DNA of 64,000 nucleotides from an uncultured Alphaproteobacteria bacterium (GTDB taxonomy: Bacteria > Pseudomonadota > Alphaproteobacteria > RF32 > CAG-239): assembly GCA_910577205.1 (NCBI GenBank), contig CAJTMA010000002.1:123136-187135 (forward strand), written 5' to 3'. The notes beneath the pieces were generated by a model, which was given only the letters and a program-made list of their open reading frames with translations, made no database searches and had not been told where the DNA came from. Numbering within the stretch: position 1 is the stretch's first letter; each line of letters starts with the position of its first letter. The translations under genes and the position numbers were made by a program. This document shows, piece by piece, positions 8,338 through 17,400 of this stretch.

Positions 8338-8961
8338 ATGAACTACAATCACCAAGCAGCACAAACACTTTGGCATCAGTTTCAGGAGCGTTATAAAAGC
8401 CAGCTGACGCCGGCAATCCTTAAAGCCGGCGAATTTGCCCTGGAAGCACACCGCGGGCAAACCCGCAAATTAGACGGCACGCCTTATGTTTCCCATGTGT
8501 ATCATGTTGCGGGGATTATGCTGGATAATAATTTGGGAGAAAATACAGTTATTGCTGGCATTCTGCACGATATTATTGAAGATACCGAGCAAACGGCAGA
8601 AGACATTAAAGCTTTGTTTTCCGCCGAACAAGGCGAAGATGTGCTGCGCATTATCACAGCGGATAATGAGAGCAACAAAGCTGCCCCTTGGTGTGAGCGC
8701 AAGCAGGAAACCATTAATTACGCGCGCGAAACGACTGATACAGACGGCCTGCTTCTAATCTGCACCGATAAGATTTCTAACATGACCTCTATGGTTTGCG
8801 GATTGGAAGCTGACGGCGATTTGATGTGGCATTATTTTCACAGCCCTAAAGACAAACAGATATGGTATTATGAATCGCTGTATGACATTTTCAAAGATAA
8901 ATTAACAGATTACGAAGTTCTACTCAATCGCTACTTTAATCTTTTAAATCTGCTAAAATAA
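8338..8961 (+). CDS. Stand-alone HD-domain hydrolase (RelA/SpoT-hydrolase or MESH1-like)
   Basis: A 207-residue protein with the metal-binding pattern of the SpoT hydrolase family: AHRGQTRKLDGTPYVSHVYHVA near residues 38-59, then ILHDIIEDT near 78-86 (the HD pair plus ED). There is no synthetase or TGS domain, so it resembles small alarmone hydrolases or related HD_4 enzymes that cleave (p)ppGpp or other nucleotide phosphates. The start has AAGGA upstream and lies two bases after the glycosyltransferase stop. The gene is convergent with the dehydrogenase gene, whose stop follows directly. Confidence 0.75.
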   Translation: MNYNHQAAQTLWHQFQERYKSQLTPAILKAGEFALEAHRGQTRKLDGTPYVSHVYHVAGIMLDNNLGENTVIAGILHDIIEDTEQTAEDIKALFSAEQGEDVLRIITADNESNKAAPWCERKQETINYARETTDTDGLLLICTDKISNMTSMVCGLEADGDLMWHYFHSPKDKQIWYYESLYDIFKDKLTDYEVLLNRYFNLLNLLK

Positions 8962-10038
8962 TCAATAGCGGATAATTTGATTCAATATCGTATCTTTATC
9001 TATTATTTGCAAAGCCCGGGCAAAACTATCCGGTTCGCTTAAGACGGTATAGTAATTAGCCTTGATTGTCGGCGCCATTTGCAAGGCTTTGATAAAGTCA
9101 TCTTTGCTCAACGGGTCTTGTTTAATATAATTGAAAAATCCGGTAACAGATAAAATATCGCGCACATACGAAGTGCTCGGATTATTTTGCAGCAGCGCGC
9201 AGAGGTAAGTTGCTACGCCGACTTGCAGTCCATGCATACGCGGGCGGCGAGATACCGCATCCAAACCATGGGAAATCAAATGTTCCGAACCGCTGGCCGG
9301 ACGTGAACTTCCGGCAATTTCCATGGCGATACCGCTGGTCAGCAGCGAATTGACCAAGCTGCGCTGAAATGATGTTTCGTTGATATTAGTACTATGCTTA
9401 TTGAAAAGTAAGGTCAGCGAATTGTAAGACATCAGTGAAGCGAAGTCATTATAGCGGTCAAGACCGCGCTCTGCCGCCTGTTTCCAATCATAAAGGGCGG
9501 TAATTTTAGAAACCATGTCCCCCACGCCGGAGTACAGGCAAATCTGCGGGGATTCCTTGATAACATCCAAGTCTGCAACTACACCAAAAGGTATGCTGGC
9601 TTTGACGGTTTTGCGCTTGCCATCGACTATCAGCGATGAATTGGGACTGCAAAATCCGTCATTGGACGTAGACGTCGGCACAGAAATAAAAGGCAGCCGG
9701 AGCAAGTGAGCACAAAACTTAGCAAAATCCAAAGCTTTTCCGCCGCCGATACCGATAATAACATCGGTTGTTTTGGGCAGGTTAAAGGTGATTTTGGTGA
9801 TTTCTTCAATGTTAATAAAGCGGACATCCTGTTCATAAACAATTTTGACCTTGTTTTCTTCCATACCGGGATAGAACCGCTCCGACAAAAGGTGTTGAAT
9901 ACCTTCGCTCCAGAAAACCGCAGCATTAAAAAGATTTTTATCGGCCAAATATTTGCCGATTTTTTTGACTTTGCCGCTGCCGATTTTTAACAGGTAGGGA
10001 ATATTAATTTGTTTGTTGGGATAAGGCGCGTAAAACAT
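8962..10038 (-). CDS. Glycerol-1-phosphate dehydrogenase-like enzyme (EgsA/AraM family)
   Basis: A 358-residue iron/zinc dehydrogenase-fold protein. The NAD-binding loop GIGGGKALDFAK (about residue 97), PTSTSNDGF-SP (about 121-131), D-SK-TA-YDW, SGSEHLISHGLD and MHGLQVGVATY are all in the order seen in sn-glycerol-1-phosphate dehydrogenases, including the Asp and two His metal ligands. Such enzymes reduce dihydroxyacetone phosphate to sn-glycerol-1-phosphate, the archaeal stereoisomer, and also occur in some bacteria. The HAD phosphatase upstream ends one base before this start, and GGAG lies inside that gene, so the two are coupled. A pathway making a glycerol-based surface decoration is an inference; another substrate cannot be excluded. 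Confidence 0.75.
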   Translation of the reverse strand: MFYAPYPNKQINIPYLLKIGSGKVKKIGKYLADKNLFNAAVFWSEGIQHLLSERFYPGMEENKVKIVYEQDVRFINIEEITKITFNLPKTTDVIIGIGGGKALDFAKFCAHLLRLPFISVPTSTSNDGFCSPNSSLIVDGKRKTVKASIPFGVVADLDVIKESPQICLYSGVGDMVSKITALYDWKQAAERGLDRYNDFASLMSYNSLTLLFNKHSTNINETSFQRSLVNSLLTSGIAMEIAGSSRPASGSEHLISHGLDAVSRRPRMHGLQVGVATYLCALLQNNPSTSYVRDILSVTGFFNYIKQDPLSKDDFIKALQMAPTIKANYYTVLSEPDSFARALQIIDKDTILNQIIRY

Positions 10039-10039
10039 C

Positions 10040-10690
10040 TTAATTCTCCTTCAAATAGCGGTAAATATCAGCAAACGAAGCAAAGTTTTCAGTCGGGATG
10101 TCTTCCTGACGGCAGAGCTCCAACAGTTTTTTCTTCGCAAAGACAACATCAGCCTCCCGCGCCGGCAGAATATCAGGCTTGCCATCTCCGGCAAAAACAA
10201 CGCGAAAGCCCTGCTCTTTCAGCTGCCGAACCACGCCAGCTTTGGATATGCCGATTTCATCGTCATAACAAGGGTGGTTTTGCGGCAGACGAGCCATCAC
10301 CAGCCCGGTTTTGGGGCTGTAGTCACAATGATTGGTAACCAAGCAAATATGATTTTCGCGGATAATGGAGCCGATAAGCAAATTAATATACCAATCACAG
10401 CCTGCGGAACAGATATATAACGGAATACGTTTGCGGCGGCAGAGTTCGGCTGTTTCGGGAAAACAGTTGTCGATGGCGATACTTTTGGTAAAACTTTCCA
10501 AATCAGGCAAGTTCTTCAATTGCTGAAACATCTCGTTCAAGGCATCAAAGTGTTTTTTCTCTCCGGCCTGATAAGCCCGCCAAGGCGCAAGCATTGCGTC
10601 ATCAAAATAGCGCGCCGCAGCCAAAGTAAAGAAATCATCGGCTGTGATTGTTCCGTCAAAGTCTGATACGAAGGCTAATGGTCGGGACAT
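10040..10690 (-). CDS. HAD-IB phosphatase, MtnX-like
   Basis: A 216-residue soluble HAD phosphatase. Motif I is DFDGTIT (residues 10-16) with both catalytic aspartates, motif II is CSAGCD (about 114), and motif III is GDGKPD near residue 168. The size and layout fit the MtnX/phosphoserine-phosphatase-like HAD-IB group. AAGGA precedes the start. It is followed immediately by the glycerol-1-phosphate-dehydrogenase-like gene, so the phosphatase may act on the product or an intermediate of that enzyme. Methionine salvage is less likely because no other mtn gene is nearby. Confidence 0.8.
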   Translation of the reverse strand: MSRPLAFVSDFDGTITADDFFTLAAARYFDDAMLAPWRAYQAGEKKHFDALNEMFQQLKNLPDLESFTKSIAIDNCFPETAELCRRKRIPLYICSAGCDWYINLLIGSIIRENHICLVTNHCDYSPKTGLVMARLPQNHPCYDDEIGISKAGVVRQLKEQGFRVVFAGDGKPDILPAREADVVFAKKKLLELCRQEDIPTENFASFADIYRYLKEN

Positions 10691-10873
10691 GGCTGTTTCC
10701 TTTTGTTATGTTATAACATTATATCTTCTGCCCCGCTTTTTCAAGTTCTTATTATCCGCAGCGGGAGGATTTAAATTTCTCTGCCTGCGATTATATTAAG
10801 GCCAGCACATAAAAGAGAGAGTTATGCGCGATATGTTCCCGACATAGAAAAATCTTTGCCGAGATACAAAAAA

Positions 10874-10902
10874 GCCTGACAGATAAAACTGTCAGGCTTT
10901 TT
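10874..10902 (-). terminator. Rho-independent terminator (bidirectional)
   Basis: GCCTGACAG-ataaaa-CTGTCAGGC forms a perfect 9-bp stem flanked by A and T runs. It lies just after the 569-residue membrane-protein gene on the minus strand. The 180 bases between it and the HAD gene show no convincing coding sequence. Confidence 0.85.
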
Positions 10903-10914
10903 CTTATGAGTAAC

Positions 10915-12624
10915 CTAGATTTCAAAATCAAGATTATCAAATGAATCCAGCGGGATAACTTTGTCCTCACCTTTTCCATAAGATATTTCTGCTTGGTCAC
11001 CGGGTTTGGTCCATTTAAGTTCCGGATAGAACTCCGTGCTGCCGGTAAACTCAACACCCTTCACCTCGTTAAAGAGAATGTAATATACATTGTTCTCTTG
11101 CACGATAGCGCGAACGGTCAACTTTTGAGTTTCCTTAACCACATCGCCGTCTTTTATTTTATCCTGAGATGTCTTTTTCAACATCCGCAGATAAGCGGCC
11201 TCAGCGTCTTGTTTAGCAGCACCGCAGCCAACAGCCTGACGGTTGTTAACAGCCAAGAAACAATAGCCAACCACATTGCCCGAACTGCCCTTCATGGTCA
11301 TGAAGTATGTCGGAATGCCGCGCACATTGTACAAAACCGGGAAATTGGCTTCATACCTCGCTGCTTTGGCAAACGGCTGGTCATTAGCTATACGCATAGC
11401 CTCTGTTTCATTGATACCAACCACACGGTAGAACTTAGCGGCCTTTGTTCTGGTATCAATCAGCATAAAACCGTTCGTTCCGTTGTCTGCTCCGGCTGAA
11501 CGGATACCTGTATACCAGAAGCTGCGCCCTTGGGAATAAACCAAAGTTGTTCCCGGGGTCGGTTCCTGTACGCCAATCTGTGCCCAGAAAGAATTCCACC
11601 ATCCGTCTTTATATTCGCCCCAGCAGCGTATCTGGTCTTCAATAAAGTCCTGCGGCTGGATGCGGTCAATCCAAGCGGGGGCGTCTTCAATGCTGTAAGC
11701 TTTGAGTTCGCCGGTTTGGGCATCAACGGTTATCGGACCTTCAGACTCTTCTCCGCAGAAACCGATTTTCTGATCATAGGAAGAAAGAACCCAATAAGGC
11801 GTGCCATTGCCGTCAATCTCAAAACAGTGGTCGTTTAAGCCCTTGGAGGCATAACCATGTTCTTTGATGTGGCGTTCAATGTCATCTCCGAAGCAACCGC
11901 TTTCAAGATACTTGATACGCAGAGGCTGTCCGTTAACTTCCGTTACCAGCCAACGCTTGGTGGCATCGGTTGCGTCAACAATGATGTAACCCGGGGTATA
12001 ACCGTTGCGCATCCACTTCCAGAAAGAGCGGTGTTCCAACGGGGCTACCCAAATCAAATCATCGTTAAACACCAGCTTTTTGCCATTGTTAATGGTAAAT
12101 TCGCCGGTGATGTTTTGGATGGTCATGTTACCAACCTCAACACGCGACCCAAGACCTAAGTCTTCACCCAGTTTGTCTTCAGCAACTTTGCGGGCCAATT
12201 TTCCGTCAACCGAAATCATTTTAGAAACCGGTATCGGGTGAACATCGGCATTGAAGACGCTGTCAGTGACAGTTTCCACTTTCAGACGATTGTAATACTC
12301 ATCAGCGTGGAACATCTCCCAGCTCTGAAACGCAGCAACAACCGCGGCCAAAAGCGTGATGCCTGTCGGAATGAAACGCACGAAGCTGCTTTTTTCCGTG
12401 CAGAAGCAATAGAAAGCGACTCCCAAAAGGGAAACGCAAAACGCCTCAATCCAAACGCCCTCAAATCCCCACCATTGGAGAACGGGCAAGTTGTTGTAGT
12501 TTATCAAACCGAAGAAAACGAAAACCAGCGTGCAAACAACAGCCCAAGCTGTTTTGTTCTCTTTGTGAAAACTCAGGACTGCAAACAAGGCAGTCATACC
12601 CAGTGTCAGCAAAAAATAGCTCAT
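10915..12624 (-). CDS. Membrane protein with large extracytoplasmic domain
   Basis: The 569-residue protein starts with four hydrophobic helices (about residues 1-20, 27-45, 57-75, 84-101) and continues as a soluble domain of about 450 residues that should face the periplasm. The segment FMLIDTRTKAAKFYRV-INETEAMRIA resembles a PepSY-like repeat, and similar strands recur (YIIVDATDATKRWLV; PITVDAQTGELKAY). I do not know the family. Unlike most genes here it has no Shine-Dalgarno sequence and an A/T-rich leader, as in Bacteroidota, so transfer is possible. It has its own promoter with two TTAGAATTC-type palindromes and its own terminator. Confidence 0.7.
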   Translation of the reverse strand: MSYFLLTLGMTALFAVLSFHKENKTAWAVVCTLVFVFFGLINYNNLPVLQWWGFEGVWIEAFCVSLLGVAFYCFCTEKSSFVRFIPTGITLLAAVVAAFQSWEMFHADEYYNRLKVETVTDSVFNADVHPIPVSKMISVDGKLARKVAEDKLGEDLGLGSRVEVGNMTIQNITGEFTINNGKKLVFNDDLIWVAPLEHRSFWKWMRNGYTPGYIIVDATDATKRWLVTEVNGQPLRIKYLESGCFGDDIERHIKEHGYASKGLNDHCFEIDGNGTPYWVLSSYDQKIGFCGEESEGPITVDAQTGELKAYSIEDAPAWIDRIQPQDFIEDQIRCWGEYKDGWWNSFWAQIGVQEPTPGTTLVYSQGRSFWYTGIRSAGADNGTNGFMLIDTRTKAAKFYRVVGINETEAMRIANDQPFAKAARYEANFPVLYNVRGIPTYFMTMKGSSGNVVGYCFLAVNNRQAVGCGAAKQDAEAAYLRMLKKTSQDKIKDGDVVKETQKLTVRAIVQENNVYYILFNEVKGVEFTGSTEFYPELKWTKPGDQAEISYGKGEDKVIPLDSFDNLDFEI

Positions 12625-12650
12625 AATTTTATTTTTTATTTGGTTAATAA

Positions 12651-12708
12651 TTAGAATTCATAATTTGTTTTAGAATTCTAATATACCATATTTATGAGCT
12701 ACCGGCAA
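12651..12708 (-). promoter_or_regulatory. Promoter with twin palindromic operator-like sites
   Basis: Read on the minus strand, TTGCCG (12703-12708) and TATATT (12680-12685) are 17 bases apart. A perfect 12-bp palindrome TTAGAATTCTAA (12670-12681) overlaps the -10, and a near copy TTAGAATTCATAA lies at 12651-12663, start to start 19 bases away. The spacing of about two helical turns suggests paired repressor sites; no regulator gene adjoins. Confidence 0.45.
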
Positions 12709-12733
12709 TTATTTTTGTCAAAAAAAGAAGCGG

Positions 12734-13153
12734 CTATTCTTCAGATGTTTTTTGCTGACGATACCAGTCCGACCATAATTGTTTTTCAATAAACAATTCA
12801 CGGATAAGCGGTTTATTGTCCCAAAGGGCAAATTCCAACTGCATTAACGGGCGTTTTTTGAAAATCAGGCGCTCCATTTCTGCGGCATCGCTTTCTGGAA
12901 GATAAAAGCGGTAAATCTTTTCAAAAAGCTCTTTGGGGCAATCGTCCCGCGGAAATTGACGGCAATCGGTATCTTCCCAATTAACACGCAGCTGCAAATA
13001 GTGCCCTGAAATCAAACTGCGGGGATCATAGCCTTCAACGGTTACCATAACCCGGTTGGCAGCATTGCTGCGATATTCTAACCCCAGTATCCAAACAGCC
13101 AGAATAACAATCGGAAAAGCCAAGGCTATACGGACAAGATTGTTTCTAAACAT
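12734..13153 (-). CDS. GDYXXLXY-type membrane-anchored protein
   Basis: A 139-residue protein with one N-terminal helix (about residues 7-24) and an extracytoplasmic remainder. The segment YDPRSLISGHYLQLRVNW is a variant of the GDYxxLxY signature (here SGHYLQL). Proteins of this family are usually encoded directly after DUF2157/DUF4401 membrane proteins, as here: its start overlaps the end of the upstream gene by eight bases, with GGGAGA as ribosome-binding site. The two probably form one membrane complex of unknown function. Confidence 0.8.
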   Translation of the reverse strand: MFRNNLVRIALAFPIVILAVWILGLEYRSNAANRVMVTVEGYDPRSLISGHYLQLRVNWEDTDCRQFPRDDCPKELFEKIYRFYLPESDAAEMERLIFKKRPLMQLEFALWDNKPLIRELFIEKQLWSDWYRQQKTSEE

Positions 13154-14273
13154 TGCTTTTCTCCCTTATTTTCGGAAACAAACGATTGCGTAACTTTTGC
13201 CAGAGTCCGGCTAATCCCAGAAAGACCAGTCCGGAAACAATAAGCCCTGCCCCTGTCGATAACAGTGAGCCAAAGACCTCAAGATATATACCAAACAGAC
13301 GTAGCGCAATCAGCACCGTAGCGACATTAAACAAGCGGGTTTGATGCGTGCAATATGCATAACTGCTGACAATTGCCAGCAAAGCAATAATCATTGCGGC
13401 TGATGCCATACCTTCCGCCGCGGGAAAAGCTTTTCCCAACACAGAATATCCCCAAATGACAGCCAATGCATAAGTTGCCGGCCAATAAGTTTTTTTGCGG
13501 TCAGAAAACCATAATGCGGCCAGCAGCAACAAAGCTGCGCCCCAATACGGCCAACCGACACTGTGACTGATTGACAACGTATTGACATTAAACATATCAA
13601 AAAAGACAGTCGCACAGACAAAAGCGGTGACCGTCCACCAACGCCAAGCCTGTTGCCATGCAGGCCGGGGCAGCTGTTTGATTAAACGGTAAAAGGCACT
13701 CAGCAGCCACAGAGAAAGCCATATCGCGAAATGATAATTTCTTGAAAACAGTGCATCCATTATCCGCTCAAACCACGAATATTCATAAAGCTTGTCACTC
13801 AACGACCAAATAAAACCAGGCAGCCATACTCCCGGAAAAAATGGCTTTGTGCACAGGAGCAGCAGCGGGAAACTCAACACCGACCAGAATAACACTGCTG
13901 ACAAGCCATCCGCCGGCAGATGGTATACCTGCCCGGCCAAACCAATGGATGCCATAATCAACAAAGCATAGAGAATTATCAGGCCTTCCAATAACAACAC
14001 TTTGCCCTGCTCGCGCAAGGTCCAAATTCCCCAAGCAACCGAAATCAACAGGATAAAATCAGCACATAGCTTTACCGCGGCCGGTATCGTTTCCCAATTG
14101 GCGGCAATGACGGCAATAAAGCCTATCCCGATACAAAAAGCGCTTAAAAATAACAAAGAGTAGAAGAGGATTGGCCGTTTGACATTGTTTTCATAGTCTA
14201 ATATTTGTTGCTGCTGCTCGGCGGTTATCAGCTGATGTTTTTGCCAATCAGACAATTTTGAAGCCAGATTCAT
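13146..14273 (-). CDS. DUF2157 polytopic membrane protein
   Basis: A 375-residue integral membrane protein. The cytoplasmic N-terminus (residues 1-30, LSDWQKHQLITAEQQQQIL) is the DUF2157 hallmark, followed by about ten transmembrane helices. AGGGACAGGA precedes the ATG. It is translationally coupled to the GDYXXLXY gene downstream, the usual pairing. The molecular role is unknown; the family is found in many Proteobacteria and Bacteroidota. Confidence 0.8.
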   Translation of the reverse strand: MNLASKLSDWQKHQLITAEQQQQILDYENNVKRPILFYSLLFLSAFCIGIGFIAVIAANWETIPAAVKLCADFILLISVAWGIWTLREQGKVLLLEGLIILYALLIMASIGLAGQVYHLPADGLSAVLFWSVLSFPLLLLCTKPFFPGVWLPGFIWSLSDKLYEYSWFERIMDALFSRNYHFAIWLSLWLLSAFYRLIKQLPRPAWQQAWRWWTVTAFVCATVFFDMFNVNTLSISHSVGWPYWGAALLLLAALWFSDRKKTYWPATYALAVIWGYSVLGKAFPAAEGMASAAMIIALLAIVSSYAYCTHQTRLFNVATVLIALRLFGIYLEVFGSLLSTGAGLIVSGLVFLGLAGLWQKLRNRLFPKIREKSNV

Positions 14274-14475
14274 ATTCCTGTCCCTTAATCGTTATGATGA
14301 TTAAAAAAGCTACTCAAATCTATTCATTTAAGCAACTGATTTTTACCGTTAAAAGCATAAATCTTAAAAAAACATTAAAAAACGTGGTATAACTTTGCTG
14401 GCTGATTGACGAGAAACGCTCCATTGGTTAACAATACCTTGTCGACATTTATTTTTTAACCATGGTAGCAGATTG

Positions 14476-17400
14476 ATGACTTTTAAAATTTTCAATTTCA
14501 GGAGCATTGTTACATATCTGACAATTGTATCTTTTTATATTGCCTCAACGGTTTCAGCCGTTGCTGCTCCTATGCCGCCTATCAGCCTGGCACAAATGTA
14601 CAGCTTAGCAGCGCAGGGCAATGTCCGCGCGCTGAGAGCCGCGGTTCAGCGCGGTTTGAACATTGACGCTACCGACCGCTATGGCAACACCGGCTTATGT
14701 CACTCAATCTACCAGCATAACTACACTGCTTATAACGCTTTTCACGCATCCGGCGCGAACACACGCCATCCCTGCATTCAGAATATTCCGACCGAGCAAT
14801 ATGATTATTTTATGAACTCAAGCAGGGTTCAACCTATTACGGCGACTCCGCGTGATGCTTATAAAGAATTTGCTGACGGCGAATTTATTTTCTCCACGAC
14901 CACTTGGGTTGTCGGCGGTCTGCTGCTTGCCGGCGGAATCACAGCTTTAGTTTTGAGCAGCGGCGGCAAAAAGAAAAAGAAAGCTTATTACTTTCCGCCA
15001 AACAATGATAATACATTTAAGCCAACAGATGACAGTTTAGCTGCTTTTGCCGGAACTTTGACACCCTCTGATCCGGTCAGCAATCCTTATGTTCCGGTCA
15101 AAATTACCAATGGCTTAAACACGACTGACTTTATTTTAAATAATGACTCCCAAATTACGCTGGATGACGGCAGCAAAAAAAGTTTGGTTGATACCATTAA
15201 CTTTAACGACTCAGTTTTGGAATACAGTAAATATCTGCAAGTGGGTATGAAAGCTATTGACGGCAATCAGGTGGTTAACGGGCAAATTCCGTTAACGGGA
15301 ACAGAAGTCGGCACCACGATTACGCTCCTGAATAATACTGTCGGTATGGCTGCTTTGCATAATGCCAATGCTATCAATAACAATACATTAAAAATCATTG
15401 CCCGCAACGGCACTCTGGGGATGGTCGGCAGTGACCGCTCTTTGATACGCAACAACGGCAATATTGATATTGCCTTTCAGGGAACGTCCCCAACGGATCA
15501 GGTTAACGGAATGTACGTGGACACGTCGTCAACGGCTATTAATGACGGCAAGATTACCGGAAATGTTGCCGTAGACAGCGCCACGGGTACTCTTATCGGA
15601 ATGCAGGGACGCTTGATTAATCAAGTGTCTAATCCGGCCGGTTCTATCCCTATTCAACTGACAAACAACGGAAAAATTGAATTAAGCGCCACAGCGGCCG
15701 CGGGGAAAACCATTTCCAACTCGCTTATCGGGATGGGCAGTTTTCTGGAAAAAGCTTTTCTGGAAGGTACTAAACTGCTGCGTCGCACAGGTTTTATCGA
15801 TATTGCAAACTACGGCGATATTGATTTGAACGTTAATCTGGGCGATACCGGGACTTATGACTCGACACAGAGCAACCTTTATGACGGTACGGGCGGCATT
15901 ATCGGTATTCGTGCCGATGCGCACACCACCGCTTCCAATAACGGTAATATTAATTTGACTATTGCTCCGGAAAGCGCCGCCGGAATCGAAAATTCTCATG
16001 CCGGTATGTTCTCTGTTCATGGCGGAACGATTTCCAATAACAAAAACATCACCATCAGCGGCGGCATTGGCGGCTATGGGATGCTCGGGGTACGCGGCGA
16101 AGGCACTAACTCTGAATTTAACACTTTAAACCCGACTATTGTCAATTCGGCTTCCGGGACAATTACCGTTAACAGTGTTGACGGTTTTGGTATGGCAACC
16201 AGACATGGCGGCACTGTCGTTAATAACGGCACGATTATTATGGGCGACAAAGGTACTGGCTTACAGATTAATGCCGGAAGCGGCTCTAATACCGGCACAA
16301 TTACGCTTAATAACGGCGGTATCGGTATGGCGATTAAGAAAAACACGACTTCCAGCGATGGAACTATTTATAATGCCAGCACGGCCAAGCTGCAAAATGA
16401 AAACATAATTACAATCAACAACGCGAACGGCTCAAGCGGTATGTATATTGAAGACGGCCTGGCTAATAACTTAGGCGGCGTGATTAATGTCAACGGCATT
16501 AACACCACAACGGAATCGTCTTATGGTATCCGGGCGCTTAACGGAAAAGTTTTAAACAGCGGCGAAATCAATATGAATGTTCTGTTGTCCGGCGATTTGG
16601 ATTCTTACGGCATTTACGGGGATAACGCAACGACTGTCAATAACAGCGGAACAATTACATCTGTCCGCAAAGGCACGGGTATTTATACTACAAGCGGTTC
16701 AAGCACCAACTCTGGCAAAATTACCATGAACGGCCGGGGCAGCACGGGCATGGCTTCAGAAAGCGGCGCAATTACCAATACGGATAAAGGCGAAATAACC
16801 GTTATCAGCGGCACTGGTATCAAATCAACATCCGGACAAGTGATAAATGAAGGTAAAGTGATTATCACCGATGGCTCGGCATCAACCGGTATCTCCAGCG
16901 GCAGCAGTGTTATTAACTCCGGTTCAATCTCAATTACCGGCGCGGATTCGACCGGTATTGCCGTTGAAGAAAACGGCACAGCCTCCAACAGCGGTATTAT
17001 TACCCTGACCAGTAACCGTAACAGCACAGAAAACTTCGGTATGGTTTCGGCCGGAGGTGATCGGGCTCAGATTGAAAACAGCGGTATTATTACCCTAAAC
17101 GGCTATAACTACGCCTCCAGCAAAGAAAAAGGCTACGGAATGTCTATCGGTGACGGCCAAGCTATTAACAACAATATGATTACCATTAATCAGATGTACG
17201 GTTACGGCATGGCTTCCACTACCGGTACTTTGACAAATAACGGTGACATTACGTTAACCAACGGCGGTTACGGCATTAAAGGCGAAAGCGGTGAATCCTT
17301 TAACTCGGAAGGCGGCACAATTATCATTACCGGCACGCCCGTTTTGGAAAGCTCTTACGGTATGGCTATGGAAGACGGGACTGCCAAAAACTTTGGTAAA

